Shown: positions 20,531 through 32,935 of the stretch, piece after piece
How the letters are laid out: the number at the start of each line of letters is the position of its first letter
Numbering within the stretch: position 1 is the stretch's first letter
DNA from: Petunia secreta
Lineage: Eukaryota; Streptophyta; Magnoliopsida; Solanales; Solanaceae
DNA: 64,000 nt
Assembly: GCA_029990175.1 (NCBI GenBank)
Contig: JARKIP010000010.1
Location: forward strand, 46,060,001-46,124,000
Reading direction: 5' to 3'
Translations under genes and position numbers: made by a program
Notes under the pieces: generated by a model
What the model was told of the DNA's origin: nothing
What the model saw: the letters and a program-made list of their open reading frames with translations, nothing else
Database searches by the model: none

Positions 20531-23383
20531 TAAAGTAAAGTGCAACAAGCCATTACTATGTCATGCGTTGTGCTAAGGAGGCTATCATGTTGCTGTTGTA
20601 AGGACTTTTCATGAAATTTTTTAGGGGACCTCAAAAATTTCTGCCCCAGTGTCAAGTTTGCGTCTTCTGAAATTTTTGAGGGGATCCTCAAAAATTCTGC
20701 CCCAGTTTATTGTTTATGACAGATCACCGAGAAAAGGTGGTTGTATTGCACTGAACACCAATGTATTAGCTAAAATCTGCATTCGCCCTTTAGTGTGATG
20801 ATTGGATGTATTGATGACTATGAGTATACAGATATTTTGCATACTCAGACTGGGGTTTGATATTTGGATTTTGTTTTCTAGTGTTGGATATTTCACAGTG
20901 TCATGGTATTGAATGTTTCGTGATGAGTGTAGATCTTGTTGGATCGAATTTAGGAACGGGTATCTAGGGAGTAGTTTGTCTGCTGGTTGCAATGTCCTTT
21001 GATTGGGCTAAACGAGCAAATGCGTGAGGTTTTGTCTTTTCGTATGTCCTTGATTTGGTTGAGCCTAATAAGGTTGTAGTTGAAAGTCTTGATAGAGGGG
21101 ACATTGTTTATTATGTGAGTTTGGGTATAGTGTGAGGTTGTGAGTTTTGCTAGCTTTGGTTGTATAATGATCAGATTTCTTTGTTGTGACTCTTGTATGA
21201 GGATAATGCAGATTGTACGGTATTGGGATTGTCTGAACGCTCTTGGTGTCATATGTTGGCGGTTCAAAGGACTTTGTGGTAGGAGAAAGTTTTTTCAGCT
21301 TGGCTTGCCATTTCGACTTTTTCGAATGCATATTCTTGATCGATTTCAGTATTCAAGCGCAAGGCAACCTTCACGCAGTGGTGAAATGCACAAAATAGTG
21401 TGGGCATAGCAAAGACTTGAAGCAAAAATGACACATGAGCTTAAGAGAATGCCTAGACTATGGACGACGGATTAGCGCTTGAATTATAACAGAGTGCATA
21501 GATATCACAAGGGATTGCCTATGTGCTTTATGTAGCAGTCGAGACAAGGATTTTGGCCATACGACCGGCGCTTATTTAAGCAGGAGGTGAGGAGTTGTCA
21601 ATGAAAAGTGATAAGGACATTGTATAAGGAATAGATTGTGTTGTGTAACAGAAAGGGACGCTGGCTTTTGTCGAATACCAGGACCTTGAGTGCACTTTTC
21701 ATCTTTTCTTGCAATTTGTCTGTCACGATGGCTATGTGTCCTTGGAGAGATACTTAGTGTCTTTCGTACTTGTCAACCAACTGTTGCAATATAGTCCTTG
21801 CACCAACTTTCCTTGTTGGAAAATATCTTATTGCTGAGCCGTTGAACTCGATATAGGTTGGCTATGTATCATGTTCATTCTTAGATTGTTTCGTCTTATT
21901 GGAGTTGTTGTCTTGAGAATTCATATAACATCACCCCAATTTTATCATCTTGTTTTATCTTTGCTAGTGGATAAGGACATGTTTTAAAACTATTCGAGGG
22001 GTTTTGTCAATAATGATGGCCTTGTCTTCTTTGCAAGTTGAATCAGCCTGCTTGTTTTGGTTGTTGCGCATAAGTATTTGCTACACCCCTGTCTTTCCAA
22101 CATAATCTTTCACTGGCCCTTTGAATGCTTGGATGAGTTGGAAAGTGCTTTGGGTCACAGTCATATATTGTAAGTGGTGTGGCTATGTAGTTAGGTGCAA
22201 CAAAAATGATCCTTGGATGTTGGTGTCAAAAGGTCTTAAGGCGAGTCATGTGTGCCTTCTAGTTTGACCAACATTTTCTTGCTTTTTCAATTTTATCCAT
22301 GTTCATAGTGCTTGTTGGAACAGTTGAAGTACTAGGGCAATAAGCCAGGCAGTTTCCAATCTCTTGAACGATTGAGTATGGGATTCGGCTAGTGGAGTGT
22401 AGTTTCTTTTTTTGGTCTTTAGTTTGCATCAGGGCGAGGCCTAGGAGGGTATGGAGATGCATTTCGGTAGGTGGGTTGAGTTTTTGGCTGATATGGTGGA
22501 TGGTTTGGTGCTGGGATGTGGAATATATGTCGAGTGGCTGAGCAAGATATTTAAGTGGTATATGAGGGTGGGGATAAAATGGTGGCGCTGTTTGATAACA
22601 ATGGTTGAAGGTAGGTTCTTGAATGGTTGCGACAAAAGAGATTTCATCTTTCTTCTTGAAAATGCTCACATTTCCATACTGGCAAACCTTATTGGTAGTT
22701 TGTAGAGAAAGGAGAGAGCTGGTGGGAATTGCTGTGAAAAACTTCCTTACTTCAGAAAATCCCTAACAAGTGCACTCGCTTAACCATGTCCTTTACCTTG
22801 GTATTCAACTCAAGCCAACCTTTTGGGTAAAAGACTTTTGAGTTTGGTAGTGAGTTAGAGACAGTTTGGACATGCGAAAGAGTTTAGATATCATGATTTG
22901 ATCATAGAGTAGAGAGAGGAGGTGCCTCAGCAGGTGATTGAATTTGGAGAAAGAATTCCTTCAGAGACCTAGAGCAACAGACAAATTCATGCAATGCACA
23001 AGTATCAAATAAGAAATGCATCCTATAATATGAAGTACCGTTTTACGCACGATGATTTTGAAAAGCGCTTTGTGCCACATATATCATTTCATTTGCTACC
23101 AAATTGCGGAGCCTAAAAGATAATATTGTATTTATTGACTTTTGTTACATTGGCTGATATTGAAATAATGTAAAGGTGGAGAACATTGCTAGAGGGTTAG
23201 ATCATGGCCAGGTGAACATCTTTCATACTGATCCTCCTTCAGAAGATTTTTCTTCTTCTTCCTCGGACAGGCTTGCCTCTGATGAGTATCCTTGGAAGAT
23301 GATATTGTGTGCATCGGTCAAGAGCCGGGATATGTTAAATGTGAAGTTCTTTAACATTTCTCAGGCCTTTCTTCCTTTCTCCT
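20531..23383 (-). other. E1 internal region without recognisable gag-pol
   Basis: About 2.85 kb of diverged DNA. At 20590-20710 an imperfect direct repeat carries ctcaaaaatttctgccccag twice, a word also repeated in the E2 3' UTR. The minus ORF 22259-22669 (136 codons, Pro/His/Thr-rich, PPFYPHPHIPLKYLAQ) could be a remnant of the Pro-rich gag N-terminus seen in E2, but similarity is only compositional. No protease, RT or integrase motif was found. Confidence 0.5.
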
Positions 23384-24821
23384 CTATTCCTTTGTTGCCA
23401 CAGAGTTCATCCCCTCGCTAGCCCATACGCCGATAGACTCTATGTGTTTTGTTAGGAGTTCTGCCTTACTGCGCCATTTGCCTTTTTCTTCGTTTTTTGC
23501 TTCGACCAAACTTTGCTTTTTCATTATTTTCCCTCGTGCCCTTGCCAGTTGTTTGCGTAACCTTTTGTACTCAGATTTCAACTCATCAGCATTTCTTTTC
23601 CTTTTTCTTGTTGCACTTGGCTGAATTGCCCTTGCTATGTCTTTCCTAAGCCAGTCTGGCTAATCTTCATCAAAGCTAGTGTCAAACCTGTCTCGTCCAA
23701 TAGTCTCGATTCCCATTCATTGTCTTTCTTTCCAAAGTTCCATTATCTTGTCTTTAAATGGGATCACTCCTCCGAGAATATTTGCTTTGGAACCTCTGAT
23801 ATTTGCAATTTGGTGTACAGTCTGCTTTCTCCCTACTTGTCTAAGTTTCCTTAAAGGAGTGTATGGATAAACTCCTCTAAAGCCTACTAAGATGAGAAAT
23901 GAGTCTTTTTCAGACCGTGTGATTACTGTTGTGCTGGGAAAGTAATCAAACATCCATTGAATGTTTTCAGGTATCAGTTGATAGAACATGTGGTGCCAAC
24001 CATTGGTAGTTGTTCGTTGGTCCCATTTCCCAAAAGCATTGTCCATGCGGGCGGTATGAGTCAAGATATAGTTTTCTTTCGATATGGAATGGAAAGATTG
24101 GTCTGTGTTATCCATCCTTTGCAAATGCTCCATCAGCCAAATTTTTAAAAGCAGATTGCAACCTTCAAAGAAACCAGCGCCCTTCTTGCATCTTTTTAAA
24201 GCTCGGTACATCTCTGCAATAATCATCTGTACCAAAGTGTATTTCTTGTTAATGTCTTTGAGTAGGCATCAGCAATTGAGACCATGCAAACATCAACTCC
24301 CCCTTTGCGTTGTGGAAAGACGACAGTCCCTAAAAAGCTGGTGACAAAAGCAATTACCCTTCGCTCTTGCCAATCTACCTAGTCAATTTTGAAATAGCCT
24401 TCGGATTCTTGAAATGCTTCTCTATACCCAAATTTGATGTATAGGGAAGTTAGAGAAATTCTCGATTGTCATATACTGTTTGTGCATAATTCGGGCTTAA
24501 ATCCTACCATTTTGAAGAACTCCTCGGCCGTAGTGTTCTTAGGCATCAAGACTTCTTCACTTTCAAATGGCAAGTTAACCCGCCTATTTCCTCCAGTAGT
24601 GGTGTCAATTCTACACTCCCAAAATGGAAAACTACTTGGTCTGCATCTCAATAATGTACTACTGCTTCTATCATCCCTTGTACTGCAGTGTGTTCCATTA
24701 GTGAAATCATATTCCCCAATACCATATTGGCTTGGTCCTGTTGATCTATGCTTAGGTTCCCCCACCAATCTCTAAGCAACTGAGGGGTTTCAACAACCAT
24801 GTCAAATGTTCTAGTGGCCAT
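23384..24821 (-). pseudogene. E1 ORF1 (plant-mobile-domain-like) relic
   Basis: Starts at ATG 24821 (MATRTFDMVVETPQLL, DWWGNLSIDQQDQANMVLG) and continues in several minus frames: 24469-24600 (EEFFKMVGFKPELC), 23717-24235 (IIAEMYRALKRCKKG, FFEGCNLLLKIWLMEHL, PYTPLRKLRQVGRKQT) and 23384-23581 (charged coiled-coil KSEYKRLRKQLARARGKIMK). E2 ORF1 has the same landmarks in the same order (LKLWWESFTDREQ, LAEIYRALNECRRG, YFEGCNLLLQVW, PYAPLRVLRQFG). Ogre elements carry an ORF1 of unknown function upstream of gag. Stops and frameshifts at about 24648, 24469 and 23717 break it here. Other reading: a captured host mobile-domain gene, less likely given the position. Confidence 0.75.
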
Positions 24822-25084
24822 GATCTTTGGAAAAAGTGAAGGATGATAGGAAAAGGGAGAAGAAAAATGCCGAAAATTTGCTTTATTGTGAACAAAATTA
24901 TCAACGTGTGGCACAAGCTTTTGAAAACAATGCAGCAGAGGTTATGAGGAGATGTTTCGTTGTGAGTTGAGAACCCTTTAGACACTTTGGAAAGAAATTG
25001 CTAATGGACTTGTGACATGCCAAGGACTTCAAGTCTTTATATAATACTTGAAGGATAAATGTGCGTTATGTGTCATCCCGTCTA
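24822..25084 (-). other. E1 leader upstream of ORF1
   Basis: Non-coding stretch between ORF1 ATG and the 102-bp repeats. Nothing specific is seen. Confidence 0.5.
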
Positions 25085-25615
25085 TTGAACGGTCATTTCT
25101 GCATGGAAATAGGCTTTTAAAGCCTCTTCGGTTACCATTTAAGCCTTTGAATAGCATTGAATACAGAATGATTCCAATCCTTTAGAAATAAATGGTCGTT
25201 TCTAATTCAATTTGGGCTTTTAATGCCTCTTATGTAACTTTCGTGCCTTTGAATGGCATTGAATAGGGGATAATATTTACTGTCTATGAACAATCAATCA
25301 TTTCTGATTCCATTTGGGCTTTTAACAGCCGTTGGGTTACCTATGTGCCTTCGAATGGCATTGAATACAGAATAATACCAACTGTTTACGGATAAACAAT
25401 CATTTCTGATTCAATTTAGGCTTTGACGCCTCTTAAGTAACCTTTGTGCCTTTGAATGGTATTAAATACAGAATAACACCAACTGTTTACGGATAAACAA
25501 TCATCTCTAATTCAATTTGGGCTTTTAACGCCCATTGGGTAACCTTTGTGCCTTTGAATAACACTGAATGCAGAACAATGCCAATAAACGGTCCACATTT
25601 TGCACGTTCAATCTT
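25085..25615 (-). repeat. About 102-bp degenerate tandem repeats in E1 leader (5 units)
   Basis: Repeated words gggcttttaa, gcctttgaatggcattgaat and caatcatttctgattcaat recur at about 25111, 25214, 25315, 25418 and 25519, giving a period of 101-103 bp. Units differ by about 10-20 %. They lie in the 5' leader, upstream of ORF1 on the element sense strand. Confidence 0.8.
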
Positions 25616-26583
25616 TTAAGCAAATGCAAATAAATCATGTTCAACGCTCATTGGGGGTCAAAACCTGTTCAGATTGTTTGAACAAGTTGGCCTATCGGAC
25701 TTGAGAACAAGTTGACTAATGACATGTCATGATGCATGATTCCTAGCCCCGCTACTGAGGAATGGAGTTAGTTAGACCGAGTTTTATTATCCTCCCAAGC
25801 AGACGGCTCGGGAGCGGGAACATCTCGGACCAAATAGATTTCAAGTCATTCCTTTTAAAGGAATTTTTATGTGAGGGAAGATGTGGTTGTAACCACCATA
25901 TTTTCAACGCACGATTTTAGAAAATTGCCAGGAGTGGCGGAAGGTATGCATGATATGCACAAGTTTAAAAATGTACAAGTTTTGAAATAAATGCACAAAT
26001 CAACCTCGGGAGTGGGAGTAAAACTAACACACGAAACAACAAGTTAGTGTTGAGATAATAATTTCATATCAAAGCACATAATATGCATGATAGGCGTCAT
26101 ATGATGACGCTTTTGGATAAAAGTGGCTAATGGACTTTAACATACCAAGGATGTTAAGCCTTCCTAATTTGATTATGGTATTTAAAATTGAACGTGTATT
26201 TTGTATTATCCTAATTGTTCTCATAACCCAAAATCAACAGAAAATATTTTATAAAATAATTAAATAATATTTTTGTTTTAGGTAAATAGGAATAATAATT
26301 GATCTTGCTACATTAAAAGTAGAAGAAATTAATTTAAAATTTATGATTTTATTTTCACAAAAGTAGAAAAATTAATTTCGTTCATAACCCAAAATAATTG
26401 ATTTTATTTGTATAAATGTAGAAATAATGATTTTAGGCAAATAAATAATTGATTTTGTTATGAGAACCCACTTTTATGTGAACAACTGGTCTACATTAGA
26501 CACGTTTAACTTTAAATAAATGCACACATAATATATTTAAACGTCCCTTAAGGTCAAAAATCCATTCGGTTCATTCTAATATG
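25616..26583 (-). other. E1 leader, part interrupted by E2
   Basis: AT-rich non-coding DNA. The segment at 25720-25750 (atgatgcatgattcctag) resembles 49736-49758 on the other side of E2, indicating another diverged duplication within the leader. No ORF is supported. Confidence 0.5.
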
Positions 26584-26588
26584 GTGAA
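26584..26588. repeat. Target site duplication of E2, left copy
   Basis: GTGAA before LTR start TGTTGAACCC. The same bases are at 49688-49692. Confidence 0.9.
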
Positions 26589-29500
26589 TGTTGAACCCTC
26601 CCAAAATGCACACAAGTATGCACCGGGATTTGGTTTCAACAAAATGGGACTCCAAAGGATTTCTTTGGAGTCGCCACCTAATTTAAGGATTATTAGGAAC
26701 CTAAGGTTAACTAATGAGTGCAATTTATTTTTAATTAAATAAAATTAAATTAAAATCAGAGATTCCGAGTAAGTGGTTCTATTAAATTCGAAAGAAGGTC
26801 CCTTGCGGGAGGGGAGCACTTTCGAAAATCCGCTAAATGCGGTCAATCCGGCGATTTTCACGAATTTGTTAAGGATAACAGAATTAATTTAACTAAGGAT
26901 AATATAAATAAGATAAGGGTTTAGGTTACGCCGATACTTAGATAAATAAATAATGAAATCTTAAGGTTAAATAAATTGATGAATTACAACATGGTTGATT
27001 GATTAGTTGATTAAATAAATAAGGATAAATAAATTATGTACATAATATAAATAAAATAAAATACTCTAAGCAACTAATTAGATAAATAATTGATTAATTG
27101 ATCGCTTAAGTAAATGGATAAATAAATAAATAACTTAATTAAATAAATTAATATTTTTATATTAATTTAATTAAATAAAGAATAAATTGATAATAATTGA
27201 TTAATTAAACAAATAAACGAATAAATAAATAAATTATTATTATTAAAGGAATAAATAAATGATTAACTGAATTAAATAAATAAATAAATGATTAATTAAA
27301 TTAAATAAATAAATAAAATTAATTAAATAAATTAATAAATAAATATCGCATAATTAATCAGATTAATGAATAAATGAATAGATAGATAATAATTATTTAA
27401 TAGATGGATACGTGAATATAAATAATAGATGGGATGTATAATTTAATTAGATTTTAACTTCTTTTGCACTCGATAATTATCCTTAGATTACTATTAACTT
27501 AAACTAATTGTCGAGTCCCAAAAAAACGGGATAAGCAATTATATAATCATTCTAAACATGCAATAAGTTAACAATTCAATAAAGCGACTATCCTACCAAG
27601 TTTCTAACATGCAAATCCTAGTCCGGTTTCAGGGCTTCCTAAAACATGCTTTCTAAAGGGAACGAGAAAGCGGGAGTTTTAGAAGGTAGAACCCGGAAGC
27701 ACAACTCAATCATTGAGCCTTGAATTTAGAGATTTTCGTTTTTTCATTTTTTCTTTTCTTTTACATTTTCGGGGATATCAAGTCCCAAAAATGTGGAACG
27801 GATCAGATAACTTCCAATGCATGCAACCATCCCATTTGTGAGTTTTATTTCAACTCGTTCCGAAAGTGTACATGACAAAGAAGATAAGAGAACAAAAGAT
27901 TAGCATTCATTCTAAGACAATCGTAAGCAAATGCAATAACACGCACAAATCATAACACGTTCTATTACGGACTTCCGACACCAATCTATCCCATCGCCTA
28001 GACAATTCTCCACACCTTTACTAACTTCAACTACTCCAAATAACAACTCCCAATTACTTTCAACATTCCGGGATGAACTTTCAATTATTTTCGATACCAG
28101 ACTGCAAATCATGAAAGGCGCCATTTGGCCTTTCAAAATAAACCTCACTGGTCCTAGGCTTTGGTCAAGCCTCTCAGTTTCCTCGGTTTTGCAAGGCTCA
28201 CAGACCTCGCTCATAGGGCTCCTCACTGGTCCTCGACTTTAATCAAGCCTCGCAGTTCCTAGGTAGCCAAGACCGCACTGGTCTTCAAGGAGGGGCCCCA
28301 CTAGTCATTTAAAAGACGTAGGGGCTTCACTCTCCTAATATGCGACAAGCATACTTCATTTACCATAAATGCAGCTGGTCAATCAATATCGGCATGCACA
28401 CACACAAAGCCATTCCCGAGAGGGAACCCACTGATCTTTTAAAATCCCAGGGGCTTCACCTCTTAGTATGCAATTTACATACTCCATCGCCAACCTGATA
28501 CATTTTCCCGAACTTGAAAAAACAAGCCGGGAAACCAGACTAAACCTCCAAAATCCACCACCAAAGCTACTGCCTGAACCAAACTCCGGGCTAGCCTAGA
28601 ACCTAAACTGATCATTTGAACACATGCACACATCCTGAAAAAATCAACCCCAGACAACCCTTCAAACACCCTGCATATCTACAACCAGGACACCAGACCC
28701 TAACTCCTTATTCCTTCATGAACAACCAGGAAACAACCTAGCCTTGTACCTGCTGCACCTTCACACACTAACAGAAGAAAAAGCCTCACTAGTCTTTTCA
28801 AGACGGACATATGACATGCCTTCAACATCCAGACCAAAACAATCCGACCTCCTTTTACTTCTTCTCCCAAACTAATAAGGAAACAGAACCCTATGCTACT
28901 CTTTCCCTTTTGAACTGCAACTTCCTTTCTTACTACACCCTCACAGAACCAATCCCTAAACCAACTGAACCACTATAACTCTTTTCAAACACCAAGACAC
29001 AAGCAGAACATCAAGAACCTGCTGCAATCTGCTGATATTTTAACTCACCAGAGACCAGGCAGGAAGGGAGAAGAGATGGTGAAGGTTCACATTTAAACTA
29101 GAGCAAATTACTATCATCATACTTAACTAATGACTTATTTCAAACATTAGACTTTCAAGCTAAGTAAGAACATTTCAGATCAGCGTGCATATATAGGCGA
29201 AACACATCAATTTGAGCTAAGGTCTGACTTCTATCTTCGCTTAAAACTATTGCAACATAGGCAAGACTTTAAGAGAGAAAAGGAAAGAAAAGTATGGTTT
29301 TTCAAGTTTGAACTCATATGCAAACATGAATGCAGGTCCCTGCGGGTTTCCTGCACATAATGGCATGGTACAAAATATCTAAACCTTTGCTATGCAGTTC
29401 AATAACTGAATTAGGACTAATTACTGATCCAGACTTATCACTAAAATAAAGAGGTAAACTTTCAGGATTTAAGCATTTCTGGCTTCATAAGATTAATAAT

Positions 29501-31635
29501 TACTATGGGTTTATAGCTTGGCCACTCTTGCATATACATTGACTTTAGACTCCTGATACAACCTACAAACAAAACAACAACCTACACCTCTTTACACTCA
29601 CACACATACTAAAATAGATAACCTGCGCCATCCTCCTAGCTACTTGAACAACTCCCAAAACCCAACATCTACTCCATATCCTCTAGCCTGAACCAAAACA
29701 CCATATCTACAAGAACACAGAGAGCACACCACTCATACCCTGCCTCCAAACAAACTGCATCAACTAACAATTGAAACTTCTAGCTCCTACACTGACTGCA
29801 CACAGAGAATACTATGAAACTATTCCTGGAATTTACAAGCAAACCCATCTACACCTGAACTCCTTCTCCATTACCTGGACCTGCTGCACCAGGCCTTTAA
29901 ACACCCCTGCAACATCATTTACACACACCCCTCAAACCCCCTAAACATCCTCAAAGGCCTGGACACTAGAGCACACCTAGCCGACCCCCCCTTGAACTAA
30001 GCTAAAGCCTCACTGAACTACTCTTCCACTGCCTCTCCTGATCATGAACAGACCACTCCCTCACTCTCACAGACCAAAAGAACTACTCAGCTGCTACCCC
30101 TTTGAAACAAACAGAGAACACCCTGAACCCCTGGACCTCACTAAACTGGCAAACAAACTCATCATGCACCCCCTTCACTAGACTCTACACTTCAACTAAT
30201 TCCAGAACCCACACAACCTGCATTCTCTTCTAAAAAAAACAGCACACACTCTACACTTCCAAATGACAAGACCAGAAACTGAACAAGGTAAATTTACATA
30301 TCTGCACACATTTTTTTTTTTAAAAAAAGGTCTAGCATTTCAAGAAGAATGGACAGGCTGCCAGGATTTTGAGATAGTAAAGGGGACAAAGAAATGCATT
30401 GAAACTGGGTATCTAACATACTAAGAAACTGGAAAGAGGGGAATTCTACCTTGCCTTTGCTCCCACTAATTTTCACATTCTCTTTTATATAAACTTTTAT
30501 TTTAACTAGCGAATGATCGACTATTGTTTTAAATTAACTTTGTAAAGTTTCTACTTCCATTTTCATAACAATGAAGCTTCATCGATCCCCGACTCTTTAT
30601 ATAATCCTTATGCTAATCAGAGATCACATTATAAGGAAAAGAATAAGGAAACTGACCTTTTAAAGGGCAGTGAAATGAGGCTTTGATCCGAATTACCGCA
30701 AGCACCTCGACGAGCCGAATGAACTCAGGGCGACTCACTTTGACCTCAAAATAAAATTTTAACTAAAAATATATACTTAACTGCCAAGAACTTTTTAGAG
30801 TTGAAAAAAATGGTTATTCAAATCCCCAAAATTCCTTTTTCTTTTTTTTTTCTCCTCTCTTTTTACTGTGCATAGGGGTTTTTATAGGGGTTTTAAGAGT
30901 GCCAAAGCGCCTGAATTTCGATGTGGGATAAATCCTATATATATGCTGAATTTAAAGATGAAAACAGGTAAAAAAAAATGAGTAAAAATGAAACAAAATT
31001 TACCGTGTTGATCTGACGGTGGAAAATCAATCCCTTTAGACTGGATGGGTGAGATTTTGAGGATTGTACTTCCTCTTCTCTCATTTGTCCAGCACAAAAG
31101 GTGATTGTACTGGATAAACGAGAGAGGGAAAGCAATCCGACGTCGCTTAGGTAGTGGAGACTCAGCGGGACCATGGATGATGATGGATTCTTGGCGTTTT
31201 GCTGAGAAGAGAGGGAAATTTTAGGGTGGCGGCGTGGGTTAGTTTCTGATTAGGGTTTTCGAATTAGGGATTAAGGGATGTGGGGTTAACTAAGAAGAAA
31301 GGGGAAATGGGAAGAGGGAGTCGGGTTTTCCTGATTAGGGAGATGGGTTAAGGGATTTGGGCCGGGTCAGGGACTGAAATGGGTCGCGCAAATGGCCTCA
31401 ATTTTAGGCTTTAAACGTTTTTGGCCCCTTTTTAGAATAGGTTAAGGAAAAATAATTGCACGCGTAGGCTTAATTTAAGACTGTATTTTGTGCATTTAGC
31501 TTTCCATTTTGAAATTAATTAATGCTTTAACGAAACTTAACTAATTAATTTAATTTAGTTAATTTAATTTTAATTAATTAATTTTGACAATTTAAATCAT
31601 TAATTTAAATCTTGGGACGAAATTGAGTGTCAACA
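26589..31635 (-). repeat. E2 3' LTR (5.05 kb)
   Basis: Ends TGTTGAACCC and GAGTGTCAACA on the plus strand. It contains an AAATAAAT-rich stretch (27000-27440), an imperfect 125-bp duplication around 28290-28490 (ggggcttcac), C-rich low-purine DNA at 28500-30200, and promoter-like words near the element start side (minus CCCCTATAAAAACCCC at about 30870-30890, which reads CCTGTAAAAA in the 5' LTR). The 104-codon minus ORF at 27912-28226 occurs again in the other LTR simply because it is LTR. Confidence 0.93.
26666..26676 (-). other. Primer-site-like sequence inside E2 3' LTR
   Basis: Plus tggagtcgcca, 77 bp inside the LTR. It equals the core of the tRNA-Arg type primer site and is the partner copy of 44711-44721. 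Confidence 0.7.
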
Positions 31636-31647
31636 GCTGCCCCTCTT
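31636..31647 (-). promoter_or_regulatory. E2 polypurine tract
   Basis: Minus strand AAGAGGGGCAGC directly before the 3' LTR, identical to that of E1. Confidence 0.85.
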
Positions 31648-31786
31648 TACCCGGAAAGGATGAAAGAGTTTTCGGGGTAAAGAAGTTGACGAGAAACCAA
31701 TTTCGTCCCGATAAATTCAAGACTTTTGATTTCCAAGGACCAAAAGTTGAGGCTTATGGACATGGCTGAACTCTGGTTTCTGAGTT

Positions 31787-31830
31787 GCCTACATATCTCG
31801 GGCTGAAAGAGAATCAGGCCATATGTAGCT
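31787..31830 (-). other. E2 3' UTR hairpin copy A
   Basis: On the minus strand: CTACATAT (31828-31821), bulge GGCCTGATT, inner CTC/GAG with a 9-nt loop, then ATATGTAG (31796-31789). The outer stem is 8 perfect pairs. Confidence 0.65.
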
Positions 31831-32373
31831 CGACGACGCTTAGATACAGAGACTCACACGATTGATAGAAAAGACGCACGAATAGGAAAGAATCTGAACT
31901 AACTCCTAAGCCGGAATGAAAAATTAGGATGGAATTTGCTTGTTCGAGTGCGATCCTTCAGATCCTTGTTGACGAGTCTAGCTCATATCAACAATTGCCC
32001 CAGTTCATTGCTAAGAAAGGGTTCCACGTTATGCTCCAAATGCTGCTGCGGCATTGCCAAAATTCTGTAAAGACTTTAAGAAACGGTAAGCGAGCAACTG
32101 CTAATAAACTATAATAATTGGAATAAAAAACAGATAAAGGTATAATATAAAATTGTAAATGCTGGTTGTGATGCTATCAACAAGTTCTTCTCTCGATCAA
32201 CTGACGAGGTACTCCGCCCGGGGAACCTCTAGGCTGATCATTATTCTTAAGTAATAAAATAAAACAATAAATAAATTGAGAACGAATTTGCCAAATGCAA
32301 GGCTTTCATAAGATAAGTTTGACTAATCAAGACATAATGTCTCAAGTCGAATCATGTACTTCAAATACAATAG

Positions 32374-32935
32374 GCCAATATTGCAAGACGACCGACATCG
32401 CGGAACACTCCGAAAGCGGTGTTCCAGCCGACTTGTCTTAAACTATCAATAAATGCCAATATTGCAAGACAACCGACATCGCGGAACACTCCGAAAGCGG
32501 TGTTCCAGCCGACTTGTCTTAAACTATCAATAAATGCCAATATCGCAAGACAACCGACATCGCGAAACACTCCGAAAGCGGTGTTCCAGCCGACTTGTCT
32601 TAAACTATCAATAAATGCCAATATTGCAAGACAACCGACATCGCGAAACACTCCGAAAGCGGTGTTCCAGCCGACTTGTCTTAAACTATCAATAAATGCC
32701 AATATTGCAAGACAACCGACATCGCGAAACACTCCGAAAGCGGTGTTCCAGCCGACTTGTCTTAACTATCAATGAATGCCAATATTGTAAGACAACCGAC
32801 ATCGCGAAACAACTCCGAAAGCGGTGTTCCAGTCGACTTGTCTTAAACTATCATTAAATGTCAATATTGTAAGACAACCGACATCGCGAAACAATCCGAA
32901 AGCGGTGTTTCAGCCGACTTGTCTATCAATATCGC
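32374..32935 (-). repeat. 81-bp tandem array in E2 3' UTR (about 7 units)
   Basis: Anchor gccaatatt at 32374, 32455, 32536, 32617, 32698, then 32778 and 32860, a period of exactly 81 bp for five units. Each unit contains the inverted repeat ggaacac..gtgttcc around ctccgaaagcg. The period is 27 codons, and both strands are open over five units (minus 32361-32732, plus 32419-32775). Confidence 0.92.

Noticed and set aside
27912..28226. 104-codon ORF (MRSPMSEVCEPCK...) found twice, also at 45957-46271
   Set aside because: Both copies are at the same place in the two E2 LTRs, so conservation reflects LTR identity, and no domain is visible.
32374..32935. Regularly spaced repeats resembling a CRISPR array
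   Set aside because: Units are contiguous 81-bp repeats with no unique spacers, inside the 3' UTR of a plant retrotransposon.
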